NCBI GenBank assembly: GCA_026874595.1
Contig: CM049318.1
Coordinates: 35,055,956 to 35,119,955, forward strand
DNA: 64,000 nt
Source of the DNA: Sipunculus nudus
Taxonomy: Eukaryota; Annelida; Sipuncula; Golfingiida; Sipunculidae
Reading direction: 5' to 3'
Notes under the pieces: generated by a model
What the model was told of the DNA's origin: nothing
Databases searched by the model: none
Seen by the model: only the letters and a program-made list of their open reading frames with translations
Position numbers and translations under genes: made by a program
Part shown: positions 36,801-50,100 of the stretch, piece by piece
Position numbering within the stretch: the first letter of the stretch is position 1
How the letters are laid out: each line of letters begins with the position of its first letter

Positions 36801-39800
36801 ACCGCATGCATCACTCCTGTCATGTTGTTACCACACTCTCTGCGGTATCGGCATTGCTTGGTGCTTGATGTTTCCACCCAAGTAAGGAACACCTGAAATG
36901 AAAAGAGCAGCAGAAGTATCTGTCCTTATGATACAGGTATAATTTCTGCAACTGTAACCTATACATTCCGTTTAAGAAAAATGACTCTCACATAAATTTA
37001 CTCATTATCAAACAGAAAGGATGTCGATAAGTGGGCCATTGGTAAAGCATTTGAAGAGTTAAACACTTGATCTAAGTTTCAACTATACATGAGAAAATGA
37101 ACTTGACAACGGTTAAATAAAGGGATCCTCTAATAGACATTATCTGGGCTCGTTTTGTACTGAGTATATATATAAGGGGTAACTATGGTCCCCAAAACTT
37201 GAATAGCCCGAAGATACAAGGTGGACAAAAGAAACCATCGTATCGGATTTAACGGACAGTATTTTCTTTGTACCATGTCTGGCCTCACAACTGTATCGGT
37301 ATTTATTTAGAGCCCAGTCTTGTTGGAACACGCCCTCTCACTGGGTTTATTAATATTTCGACCACTGGTCTACTAAAACAGCGAGATTCACTCGCACACT
37401 GAATCTTCATCTGATCAGTTTTCAGACGTGTATGCATTAGCCTCGGGTAAGCTTTTCATAAACAGTATTTTTGTGTGCCCTGTTTGGCCCCCAAATTTAG
37501 ACGGTATTCTAGGCCCAGCTCGGCCGACACATGCACTCTCACTGGCCTGAAACATGAACTACAACTGACCAACTAAAAATAATCAAGTAACAGCGAGATT
37601 TCTAACTTAACGTAAGATCACCTCAGATAAATACAGGTGAACATAACCATAGTAATACATAAAATAATACTACCAAATAATTCAACGACCGCACAGAAGT
37701 TTTAATAGGTTGAAGAAAAGTCTGCCTCTAATATACATATAATATATAAAACCTACATGACTTATTGAGGTAAAATGGTAAGCAGTACTACCTAAGAATT
37801 TGTTAAAGCAGAGTTGTTTAGTACACGACTAGTGTCTATGAATATGACATTCAAATTAGATATCAGGGTTAGTTACCTATTCATTATTTTTTTTGAACGA
37901 TGAGAATATCTTTCTTTAATCTGTTCCTAGCATTTACAGTTTACTGTTTATATTTTATTTTTAAAACATCATGATTTTATCACAAACAGTATCAACATTC
38001 TGATTATAATCATTATTTCTTTCTTTTTTTATTAAGCTCTATCCATTCAGATTATGTGTAATAGCTAACTTACTTGGTAGTACTCAGATTCCTACCACAG
38101 CGTTAACATTAAGTAACTCAAAACAGTAAAATATGTATTTTGGTGACAATAAATGTTCAACGCAACGCAGCAATGTACATATGGTTTGTTATTCATATTA
38201 AACTATCATAACTCTCAAATGCAATATACCTTGTGTACATGAAATTAAAGTCAGTTTTATTTATTCTTTTTATTCCTGTATTTATCCAACTTTTTAAGTT
38301 TTTGGTGTGTTGCTCACCTATCGATATTATTGATTTTACTGAAATTAACCCTATTAAACAAGTTAAGCTTTTAATAAGCGATGCCAGATTAACTGGTCTG
38401 TTAAGTACACATACTGGTCTAATTTATTTATTTTATTTAATATTTGAGAGAGACAAATTTGTGCTGGTTGATGTTAGGCTAAAGTTGTAAATATGATGAC
38501 AGGAACACGCGTATGCAAGTGGCGCCACCTTACAAATTACAAAATACTCTAGATGAAGTGTTTATACCCTGCCAAAACCGAGAATTCTCTAAGCAAGATG
38601 CTGACATGACAGACACAAATACTCGCCAGGAAAAAGGTGCTTGCTCACAAGCCAGAGAACACGGCTCTTACAAGCAACTGGAGAAACTTTTCCACCACAT
38701 ACTGCATACAGAGGGACAATATTTCCATACCGGGGCCCAGTTTCACTAAGAATGCGATTGGCTTAAGGCAAATTTTACCGAAACGCCTCCCAAGTCGGCT
38801 AACGTAATCCCGCGAGATAAGTTAGTTTCACTAAACGCGATTTAGCTAAGTCGGTCTGAACCTTGGAAATCCCCTTTTCAACGCCACCTATTGATGAAAT
38901 AATGAATTAAAAAAAACGTCCGAAATGGGGGACGCAAACACTTCGCGGAAATAGTACGTGACATGGAATTTTAATTAACCCTGTGTTATTCCTGGGAACT
39001 TTTTAAATGAATAGTTTAAAAACGGTCTGGACATCGTGGTATTGCTGTACTTGACTGTACAAAACGAACCACAACCCCCATGATCTATTCTTTGGTTTAC
39101 GGACACCTTTCAGGGAAACAGCACGTGGCGTGACGTCATTGTCTCCCGTACCACGCTCGACAGATGGCCGTATGGTCACCTGCAACGAGTGCCAGTGATA
39201 TAATGTGCTATACAAACATAAAACACAGAGTTAAGACTCCGCGGTGCAGGCTTAGCATTTCAGCCCGCCAGGCGACTTAAGTCACTAACGTTATTTTTAA
39301 TGAAACTGACTTAAAGCGCGACAAAAGTGACTTAAGTCAAAATCGCAGAATAACAGGCTTAAGTCAGTTTAATGAAACTGGGCCCGGGTATATATCCACG
39401 AGGCAACTAGTATACATTTTATGCCCTCATATGCCTTAAAAAAACTCAACAAAGAAAAACGGACCATATCGGGTAAAACCCTTAAAAAGAGACTAGTACA
39501 ACTCTCAAAGTTGAGGCAAAAAAATGGTTCTATGCCAGATACTGAGATCTAGACAAATAGAATACCAATAAAAAACCTTCCACGTGTGTCAGACATGTTA
39601 CATTTAGCCTATAGGTAGTCAATTTTACCAGAGAAATTCACGGTAACACTCATGCATATCTGGTCCAGCAGTATGTGATATAAAATAAAATGCTTTTCAT
39701 TGATTTTATAATTATAATACTATTTATATGTTTATTTCTTTTTTGTAGAGTTATATGTGTTAAACACTTTAATTCGAATGAACCAAGTTTGTAAAAATTC

Positions 39801-41052
39801 CATTTTAAAATAAAAAGTTTTAATTAAAATATAATTAATAAGAAAGGGATGATATAAAGTTAAAATAACTTGGAGTTAATAGTCCATTTTGTAGTAAAAT
39901 TAAAGGAGATAAGTTTCAGAGGGATATCTTTTTATTAAGTGCTGATCTGTTTACGATGTTATATGTCAAACATTATAATTTATAAATAATTGTAACAAGT
40001 GATAATGATTATGTAAAGGCTAAACACCTTAACACTATTAACTTGCATAAACTCGGTATATATGAGAGGCCAACAGAATAATAGGTCAAATTATGAATTA
40101 ATATTTAAATACTTATTATTATTGATATGTTCGAATTTTTTTTATTTATTTTCCTTACCTCATTCAAATATACAACTAAACTTAAGAAATCTTTATATGT
40201 TATTTACACATTAATGTTTTCAGTAAAGCTTATTCCAACAGGCTGATTAGGATTATTTGTGGTGCTTTGTTGATCAGGTCAAAAAGGCATGTACACGTGT
40301 ATGTGTGGCTCAATGTTAGCATCCAAAGTGAAAAAAAGGATTACCCACTGTTTATCCATTGTTTATCACAAAGGCTCAATGGATATACAGGATCTGTTAA
40401 CAGAGTGCTTAATCAGCTACATGTATGACCAGGAGCTTTTTGATATTTCTGGTCCTGGGGCTGGGGCTACTTTGGTGATATAGTGAGATTATGTAAGCGT
40501 CATGTGGACTCACAGGGAGATCACCAGGGCATTGTGACTTTGTGGATTAGCAATAAATATCAGATAGGATTCAATGAGTGATAAAATATACAGTGGCACT
40601 GGTGGTTGACATGAGGGTTCATGCTGTTTGTCGGATTGGCCGTTAAACGTTCATAATTTGAATGATGCATCTACCACATGCTAACAACCTAACAAGCTGC
40701 CGAATGGTATTTTTAAATGTCAACTTGGAAAAACGTTTTATTTTACATTTACATATTTCTCAGACCACGATGTAAGCTAAAGGAATTAAATCCTTGTTTG
40801 AATAACAGCATATGGGCTAAATTTTAATCAAGAAACCCATTTGGTTTAAACATGAAGGTCACTGAATTTTGGCTTTTTACAATAACCCTTAAACGCAGAG
40901 AAGGCTTTTAAAAACTTCTGAACTGACAATCCAGTTTGAAATTACTAGGTATTTAATTGATGTTTCTAACAAAATACATTCACATTAACTAGCTCAGTGG
41001 TATAAGACTATTGGTGCAATTTGTACATGCAGGACTTAATAGCTAAAATATG

Positions 41053-41104
<52 letters not shown>

Positions 41105-44100
41105 AATATAAGTTATGCGAGTTTTATCCTGGTGACAGCTACGCATAATAAAAGGTTGAGCTGTTGCTGCTATTTCAGTGTTATAAAGCTAATTTAATAA
41201 AGCCCTGGCAGTGTTTATATACGAAATTTCTGATAAACATTGATTTTGCGAAGAAATAGTCATTCATTATAAGTTAAATAGGACTTGTATACAAATGCAG
41301 GCACTAGTTGCCTGGCTTTTTACATAGGAGGAATTAATTATTTGCGTATAATCCTTGTGCCCAATGTTATAAGATGATGCATGTTAAAGTTTTTACACAC
41401 ATCACGTAATGGTAAATATAGCACATGTTATTTATCTTGCATTAACATCTTAGTCACACAGATTTTATATACATAATTATTATACACTTCTTTTTTATTT
41501 TGTTTATATAACCTCCTAGTGAGAACACTCAATTCAAATTTAACACTAAGGGATTTAATTTCAATCAAGGATTGAAATAATTAGAAATATAATAATATCA
41601 AGGCTTTCATTTTATAAGAATGTAAAATTTATATGACTGGTTTATCCACAATGAAAATTCCCAATAACCGTAGTATTTGCTGTAAATTGTGCAGATAAAG
41701 GTTCAATACTGTGGGTTTACACACCTATCAATGATTTTGAATTTAGAAGATGATCATTGAAGCATACACTATTCTATAATGTATACATCCCTTCATGGCC
41801 AAAGCAGAGCAAATTACTATAATAGTTTTTCAAAATGAATCTAAAGTACCACTAGTTTTTTTTTCAAATAAAATAACGCGCATAGTTCTTTAAACAGAAA
41901 CGGGCCTACATTTATAAACAGCCCCTATTCTGGTTCACAAAATAAATGCACTTAATAAAAAGAACATAACTTCCTTAAGAAATGTTACCCAGGCTTTTTT
42001 AAAGCTTTTGCTCAGTGTTTATTTGGATAGATCGCTTATTTAGCAGTATTTTACAACATAAGCCCCTTGGGTATATACTGATCATAAAAAAATCATTAAC
42101 TTAAAATAAGCAATTAATTAACCAGAATTCGTTTCAAAGCTGCTAATATCAGCCGAAAAGCAACTCTCGCCAGATGTAGCTGCTTGCTTATTCTGGGAGG
42201 AAATTGGGCTCCGGCAACATGCACTCGCACAATTTAAAGAGGCAAAACTACACTGTTATACTGGAATACAAATTTAGACCCTAAACTTTAAAATTATCAG
42301 GACTGCATATTGTTATTTAAACTTATAAATTGAACAGAAAGATACTTATCAAACTAGGAAGCAGAACTGCTGAGTAAAGTGGGTAGCAACTACGGATGCG
42401 GATACAACCTGAGCAGACTCCGAATCTTGTGGGACCAGGAGGTGTCTGCAGCAGAAACTGCATCCACCTTGAAGGTCTCGCATCCAAGAGGGGAAGCCTC
42501 TGCCTTACTGCTAGTATAATCTAAGCGGCCTAGAGAAGGGTAGAATGCCCACTGCCTTGTGTTCGGTTACAGTGGTCAGTGGTGGGCAGGGCATCTCTAC
42601 AATGACTGACAGGTCAAAGGGCAGGAAGGTTACAATGTGATATCACTGTGATCACTCTCTCTCTATTTCTCTCTCTCTCTCACCCAATATACATTTAAAT
42701 AAGAAAAGCTATATAGAACAATACATTTTATTTCCAATGTGTCACCGTCAGTACGGATGTACTGAATTTGACGCAATATATCTATTAATGAATACTACTC
42801 CGTTCACTTATTTACTGCACGCCCTCAGTCTCGTATTAGCGTAGGCCAAAGGAGGCCTCTTTTTGTCTGAACACTTCTGATAGGACAGATTTTAGAAACA
42901 TCCTCCCTTGTTCTTCTTTTCGTTCTTTGATCTCCTTTGCCAAATGTTTTTACACAAGCTAAAAAAACAATTAAGTATTGTAAAAATTATTTACATATGA
43001 TAAAAAAAACAGTCGAATGACTTTGTTTTGGATATACATGTCTTTAATGCCAAAGGTTCCCCCATCCCCCTAAATGAATGAAAAATATCAGTTTTCCAAC
43101 GCCTCTGACATTTGAAGGAAGCAAATGGTGTGTCATTTTTTTTAACTCTTCAGTTCCTCATATGTTAAAGGAATCACAATAATATTCGATTTCCTGATAT
43201 TAAAACCATGTTCGAGATTTGGATGGAACCAACTTTTGTGTCACATTTGAGGGGGAAATGCCATACTTCAAATATATCATTTTCACAAGAAATCCTACGG
43301 ACGAATGATGAAGGGTCATCATTCCCATGGGTCAGTGTGCTCAGCTGAAGTTGACCTTCAAGGTATAAATCTATAATAATAACAAATGGAGATGTCTGAA
43401 AGGGAAAGGTAATATATGGCCGTGGTTGGTTGATATGCTACGTTTGTATTGATGGGTAAGGAATATATTTTGTTCAATATTATAATCTAATGTATACAGT
43501 TGCAAAAATTATACTTTTATGCAATATATGAACAAAAACCAACATAAGAACCTTTAATATTAGACAGTGTTAAAGTTTAACAATGGGTTTTTTTTTGGAA
43601 AATGAACTCCTTTCCAAAGGTAGAAACATCCAAAGTCATTTCCAATTCCTCCCGCTGAACACCCAGTTTTTCATGATAATATATTGGCAAGTCAAAGAAG
43701 GCCTAATATTTTTTGCTCCAAGGACAGAAAGAAACCATATTATGAAACGGTTATGATAGACAACAGTGATGACCTCATAACAGATGGGATTCACAAAATA
43801 GGCACCCATAAATACGGAACCAGTGGTCAAGAGCTGCCGACCCCTGTTTACAGTGAGACTGTATTCTCCTCTAGCAAGCGTTGCACTCTTACGTCATACA
43901 ATACGTGAGTACCATATCCCTAAAGAACAAGAACAATAACTCGTTGGGGATGCCATGAACCACAGATATATAACAGACGAATCAACCAATCCGTTGAGTA
44001 AACAATATTCAATTCGAAAGCTAGTATGGTAAAAAAAATACGCATTTTCCTCTTTTCGTCGTATAAAATAATAATCAAGAGAAAAACACGTGGACGGGGA

Positions 44101-47100
44101 GGTCGAACCGATTATATGATGAAACTGAGATTCCTACGCCCATCGGTTTCAAACGTGCCCGGTTAACGGACAGCCGGACGACTAACATAGGGCCATCCTA
44201 ATAGCTCAGATGACAGCCAATCGACTTTCCAGACGTTTCTGTGTTGGAAGCCTTATTTGTTCCTATTATTTCCTGTTCAAACAATATAACAAAGCTATCT
44301 TACTATTCAGTAATGTGACATTCTATATTTTAGAATATTCCGATAACATTCGCACATATCAGGCATCCCTGTCTTTTTTAGTGGACTTGGGATGGACTCA
44401 AGTCCAATTCCTTATCATTTTCTGTAGAATCCAATAATTCCATTACGTAAGAGTTAACTATATAATCCAAGTTTAGACTGTAGCCCATCATCATTGAAGG
44501 ATCTTACGTTGGACGTCTTACATGTTTTTTTGTGTTCTATATGAGTCAGGAATTCAGTGGCCATCATCGGCAGTTCTTCCTCCTACAGTGCATCAATATC
44601 AATGATTCTTGGTAACAGACCATTATACAAAATAACAAATAACCTTTAAAAATCATTCCATTAATATCGGCCTTTATTTCCATGACGTAATAGGATTGAA
44701 CACCGTTATTCGCTAATAACCGATAGGCTGTCTCACCCGAGTTGTAACCATGTCGTCAACTTTCGTGAAAATCTCGTAACAACATAACGGAGTCCTTGAC
44801 TTCTTTAACAGTTTTGTGTCAGATCGTGTTGGCATCGAGTAACTGTCGTATCCTATCGTACTGGCATAGTACTCCGCTCGAATAAACTTAAGCCCGTTTT
44901 ATCCGCCCGTTTTGTTTCCCTGTGATTTCTCCGTGAGACGGTTCATTCATTTGTCATCTCAGATGTGTCGTTGTGTCAACATGTCCGTTTGTTTGTCAGT
45001 TGACGTCATATTTGACTGCCTGTTTGTTCTTTCGTCATAGGAAATTCCAGAGATCAGGGATTTATTAGCAGTCCCTCTGAAAGTAGCAAGGTTGATAGAA
45101 CCCATAGAGTTCTACAAGTCTGATGTTTTTAGAGTAAAAAGGTCAGAGGCCGAGGTCAAGGTCATAAAAACACAAAACTTTTTTTTTTCATATCTTAGTC
45201 AATGTTTATCGTAGCCGCATAAACTTAACTCAATTTATTTGCCACTCCACTGTCTTCCCTCTGATGTGTAGCTGCATCAATCTGCTGTTATTATGGTTAC
45301 GCATATTTTGGGTACAATTCATGATACTAAAAAATTTGAGGTGTCATCGTTTTAATTGCCACTTTGAAAGCTAGAGTCGTATAGAGTTTTTGCTTCAGGC
45401 AGCACTGCATCAGTTTAACTCGAATTTCGAGATTTAACCTTTTTCGCTCTACCGGCCACACTCTCAAGTAATAGCTTTATATATTATACAGTTGATAGAC
45501 AAATAAAACTTCTATATATCTTCCGTTTTAAATAAAGATAAGTCAAAGGTAAAGGTCACGAAACAACAAAAATATATTATTTTGCTAATAACTTTCTCAA
45601 ACATTGTCTTATCTACACAAACTATAGCTCCTTATACAATCCCAAATACAAGATCCGGTCCACTGTTATCCATGGTGTGTCAACCTGTCTGTCTGCACGT
45701 ATGTTGCTAATTTGGCTTGCCTCCTTGTTCCTCGGTCTCAATTTATTACATTAATGTGTTTTTTTTTCTGCTCTCACACAATATTGCCCATTGAAATGAC
45801 TGTTTTCACATGTTCCCTTGTCTTCCTATGTCCCTGTCTGTCTGTCTTTTTTAACTTCCGGGAAGAGTTCGATCTATGGTCGTCTAGTTTGTCTGTTTGT
45901 TTGTAAGCAAGATTACTCAAAAAGGTATGAACGAATTTCAATGATTTGTTTAAGTTATATATTAAATTTTGGGGTGATCCGGAATAGCATCTTGATCAAG
46001 GATTTTGTTTGAGAAAATTTATCATTTCTGGTAGTTCCATATGGGGTAATAAGCTGCCTCGAATTTGTTGTCAGTACATGGCGCTCAGTGTCAGTATGCT
46101 TTAATATTCGGTGATTGTCTTGCTGTGTTTTCACGCATTACTTTCAATGCCATATCAGGTTAAAGGGCTGCCTTGGCGGAGGTCTGCGCTCTCTGAGTAC
46201 TTTTCTTGTTAATTATCAAGTCTTTATAAAATAAGTTATGTTCAAAACGACTATATATCAAAGTTAATGCATCCAGTACGGTGAATACGTAAATAAAAGG
46301 GAATCCTGTTTATATGAGGCCACTAAAATGTGACTTCATGGTTCGATGGAAATGAGTAATGTCTTCTCGGATGTTATGCATAACTTTTGGTCTCCATGTA
46401 ATAAACACTGCAGGTAAAAAGTTAAAAGGACCAAATTCCAGTCACGACTCTCTCGGTACACCAAGAGTAGATAAGCATTAAATGTCACGAGTGTTGTAGC
46501 GTACCCATTTTAGTTGTGGAAACGATGGCATCCCTGGGCCTTTTTCAACAACGGTGTCAATCCATCTGCCTGTGTGCAGTCAACTTAAAGTTTAGGTCAA
46601 TGTATTTTTGTTCAAATGGACCGTAACCCAATGGTGGGTTAAGTATTCACGCGTGGAAACAAAATTTATTATCTGATAGGTCGGTGTTCTCGGCAGATCT
46701 GAGAATGATGAGGTTTGCTTTTATCTATTGTTAAAGTTAAGGTAGTAATATGGTTCCAGTTCATATTTTGCTATTTATAATATTAAACACTTAATTACCT
46801 ACCCCGTGTAACTGGAGAAAAATTACGTGCCTAAAATATCAAGATCTCCAGTTATGGTCCTCAGTTGATCATTTTCATGCGCCCACGTTTCGATAATCAT
46901 GTAGGATACGATATGTCACTTTATTTTTAAGAATAATTTAAGATTTTAAACTAAATACTTTCTTTACATTCAATAAATAATCTACGCTATCCCGTAGATT
47001 GATGAAGTCCAAGGTATCAGTTTAGATTAAGCGTAACCACCCTCTGAACATAAGAATCTGATACCCTCCTTTAACACACAAAAATGAAGCAGAGACTGGA

Positions 47101-50100
47101 GGATTACATGTAGGTATAATCCATTTGTATTACCTGTTTCAGGTCTGTTTAAACTGGCCAGGGAGAGGTTCGGGCCACCTAGTGTGGTGGTAAATAATGC
47201 GGGGGCCATAAACGAATCGGCATGGCAACGATGTGTCGACGTGAATGTGGTAAGCCTAATAATAGAATTCTCGGATAACATATAACGCTTATAGTTAAAC
47301 TCAATTTCCCCAGAACCTCGCACGCAAGTTGCCATCATTCTTCTTCATTCCAAATGTTCATTTTTGTTCATTAGATTACTCGGCAAGATATTTTCTTTTG
47401 ATCATTTAAAAGTGAAATGCTTATGTTAAGATAAATAATGTATTACTTTAATATCAAAAGTCCCCATCGAACAGATTCCCTAACATGTTCACAGATGCCA
47501 CCACATCACATTACTAGCGAACGAATTGCACTAACTTTCAAACTCTTCCTACGAGCCAGGGCACTCGACGACAAAAAAGGTTTTCTTTTCGAATATAATA
47601 TGCTGTTTATATGATAATATAAATGTTTTCCCGTCCAAAACATTTAATGTTCATAGGCTCTGACGCTCAATATAAACGTTATGCGTCATGGTACAGGGGC
47701 AATTGTCCAAAATCAGGCACCGGAAGTTTTCTATACTCATCTAATATATAATACTTGACAATTTTATAACGATGTGTTAGTGAGAGCATACTACTCTAAC
47801 ACGGCGTAATATTGTTTAACATAAACTGCCTCTCATAGAAAAAAATGGGGCACAATTATTAATTTGTTTACATTGACTGACAATACTTGAAACTATAATT
47901 CATATTGAATGAAATTTCACTTGTGCGTAGAAATGTAATTTAAGCACATTATATCTATAAGGCATGCAGTTTATGCTTTGTGTTAAAGTATTTCATTTCT
48001 ATGTTACCATGTATGTGTTTTAAGTACCTGTGAGACCTGTCTATGTAATTATATGATTTCATGTTTGTAACTATTAAAAAGATGTAATGTTATTGTTCAA
48101 TAAATAAATGACTTTCCACAAATAATCACAATTTTATCAAATTGAGTTAATCAATTCAGTTAGATTAAAGATAAAGGTTTGTTTGATTGTCCTTTTGAAT
48201 TAGAAAGTCAAATAATAAACTTTTATTGATTGGTAATGTACCATCATAATACTTTCCAGCAGGTGTCTTAATTCTAAATAAGAACAAGATTCATACACTT
48301 TGAACAAATAAAATTTGACATGTAAATGTTACTTAGGAAACTAGCGATGCAGATTATCCATGATCATTTACAAATCAAGAATAAAGCTAAAATAATACAT
48401 ATATAGTTCAATATATTTCAGTCTTTGTTACAGCAGCTTAAATATGTTTTGTTGTTCATATTTGAGAGAAGAAGCACGAAAGTGTGTTTTTTTTTCATTT
48501 TCTTCTCATTTGTAAAAATATTCGCATAGGCTTCAAGCTTAGGATGTTAAAATCTTAAAAACGAACACAAGGAATAGTTAAGTAAGTAACTATTAAGAAA
48601 ATCTGATTTTAAAGTCCAGTCTTACATAGTGTTATATACTTTAAGATTCAATTTAAAAGAAAACTTTTTTTCAGTTTCTGAAAAATTGAGAGAGAACTTT
48701 AACACTTTACAAGCTATCAAAACTGTCAATTAAATAACTTTCAAAGACAACCTAAGAGTAAAATCAGGGTGGTGTATAGTATTAAAAGACAAGCACTGTT
48801 TATTTGGGTATAGCAAGAATTGCACCATTTGCACCAACGTTACGTTTCACCATTTTTATCCATAATCCCGTTTCACCCACACACGCGCGTATGATACCAC
48901 TTAATCGTAATACTACTGAAGTGTAAGAAGAAAAGATTTTTTCGGTAGCTTAATTTTTACTTAGTACTGCAATGTATAATAATATTTAAAATTATTTGCC
49001 AATGCTTTGTCATTAATTTGATATATGGAAGAAAGGTTAGGTTTTACTTTCCCTTTCTAAAAGATATCCATAGACATTAGCTTCTTATATGGTGATTCCG
49101 AACCTTTTACCTTTAATTATGCTTTTGTCGGCATTAAAGTTCCCTATTATCCCTATTATTATAGATTTATTTCTCTCGTTTTAGGGCGGAACCATTCGGG
49201 TCACTAACATCGCCATGCAGCATTTAAGTAAAGAAAATGGCGGTGCCGGCGGAGACCTCGTTCATACTGCGTCCAAATCAGGTACCATGAATGAGTTATA
49301 CAATATGGATATTATTAATATTTAAAAACACTTTCAAACTAGTAAAAGAGTCTGTCAGTGTGACCTTATACGTATAACAATGTTTTCTTAGAAGTGAATT
49401 AATATTTAAATGCCTGTTTTGAAAGCTAACAATTTTCAGTTTTAGTTAAGAGACAATTGATGAATTAAGGTTTCAACATAAAGATATAAGCAAATAGTTC
49501 AACTTTAAACCTTATGCTTGATAAGTCTACCAGAAACCTATTGCTAAGATATTTTACAGCGTCAGTGTTTGCAAAAAAATATTAGAAGTGCATATATGTA
49601 TTTGTCAGAAGGAATGTTATGTAATGTGTATGGAAGATTTACCGTGCCTTAAGACAGGAATATCTAAGTCATTAGAGCTCCACAAATCTTATCAGATACA
49701 TGTATGTATAACTAGTCGGACATGAAACATAAACTGTCACTGTGTCAGTAATCTTCACACTGTTAATAAGTGTAGTTGAATATATGATAAAGTAAAATGA
49801 AACCCCAAATGCGTCCTTTACTCTATCAAGGCTAGTTTGCTTGACCAGACTAGTATGTTATCCGTGCAATACTTTGCATTTGAAAATTTCATTCCAAATA
49901 AGATGGATGGTGCTACATGCTCACCAACTTCGTAAATTCTCCAGACAGTGTTAAAATCCTCTGGAATGACGGGAAAATATGAAACAAGGCCTACAGGCCT
50001 AATGCGAACCTGTGCATTGGGAAATACACAAGGTATAATGCTTCAATGCTGGGCCATTACTTTTTATGTATATGAACATTGCAAGTACTAAACATAAGAA

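Larger units (their letters stand above)
35207..47142 (+). other. SDR intron 2, 11.9 kb, rich in repeats
   Basis: Contains two copies of a dispersed repeat (35.53-36.2 and 42.17-42.63 kb), a 230-bp inserted unit and its tandem relatives (37.2-37.58 kb), a short tandem duplication (36.7 kb), a MITE with a CGG duplication (38734-39384), a (TA)n tract at 41.06 kb, AT-rich DNA at 39.4-42.1 kb, and two same-strand exon-like ORFs (43.7 and 45.0 kb). Confidence 0.7.
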
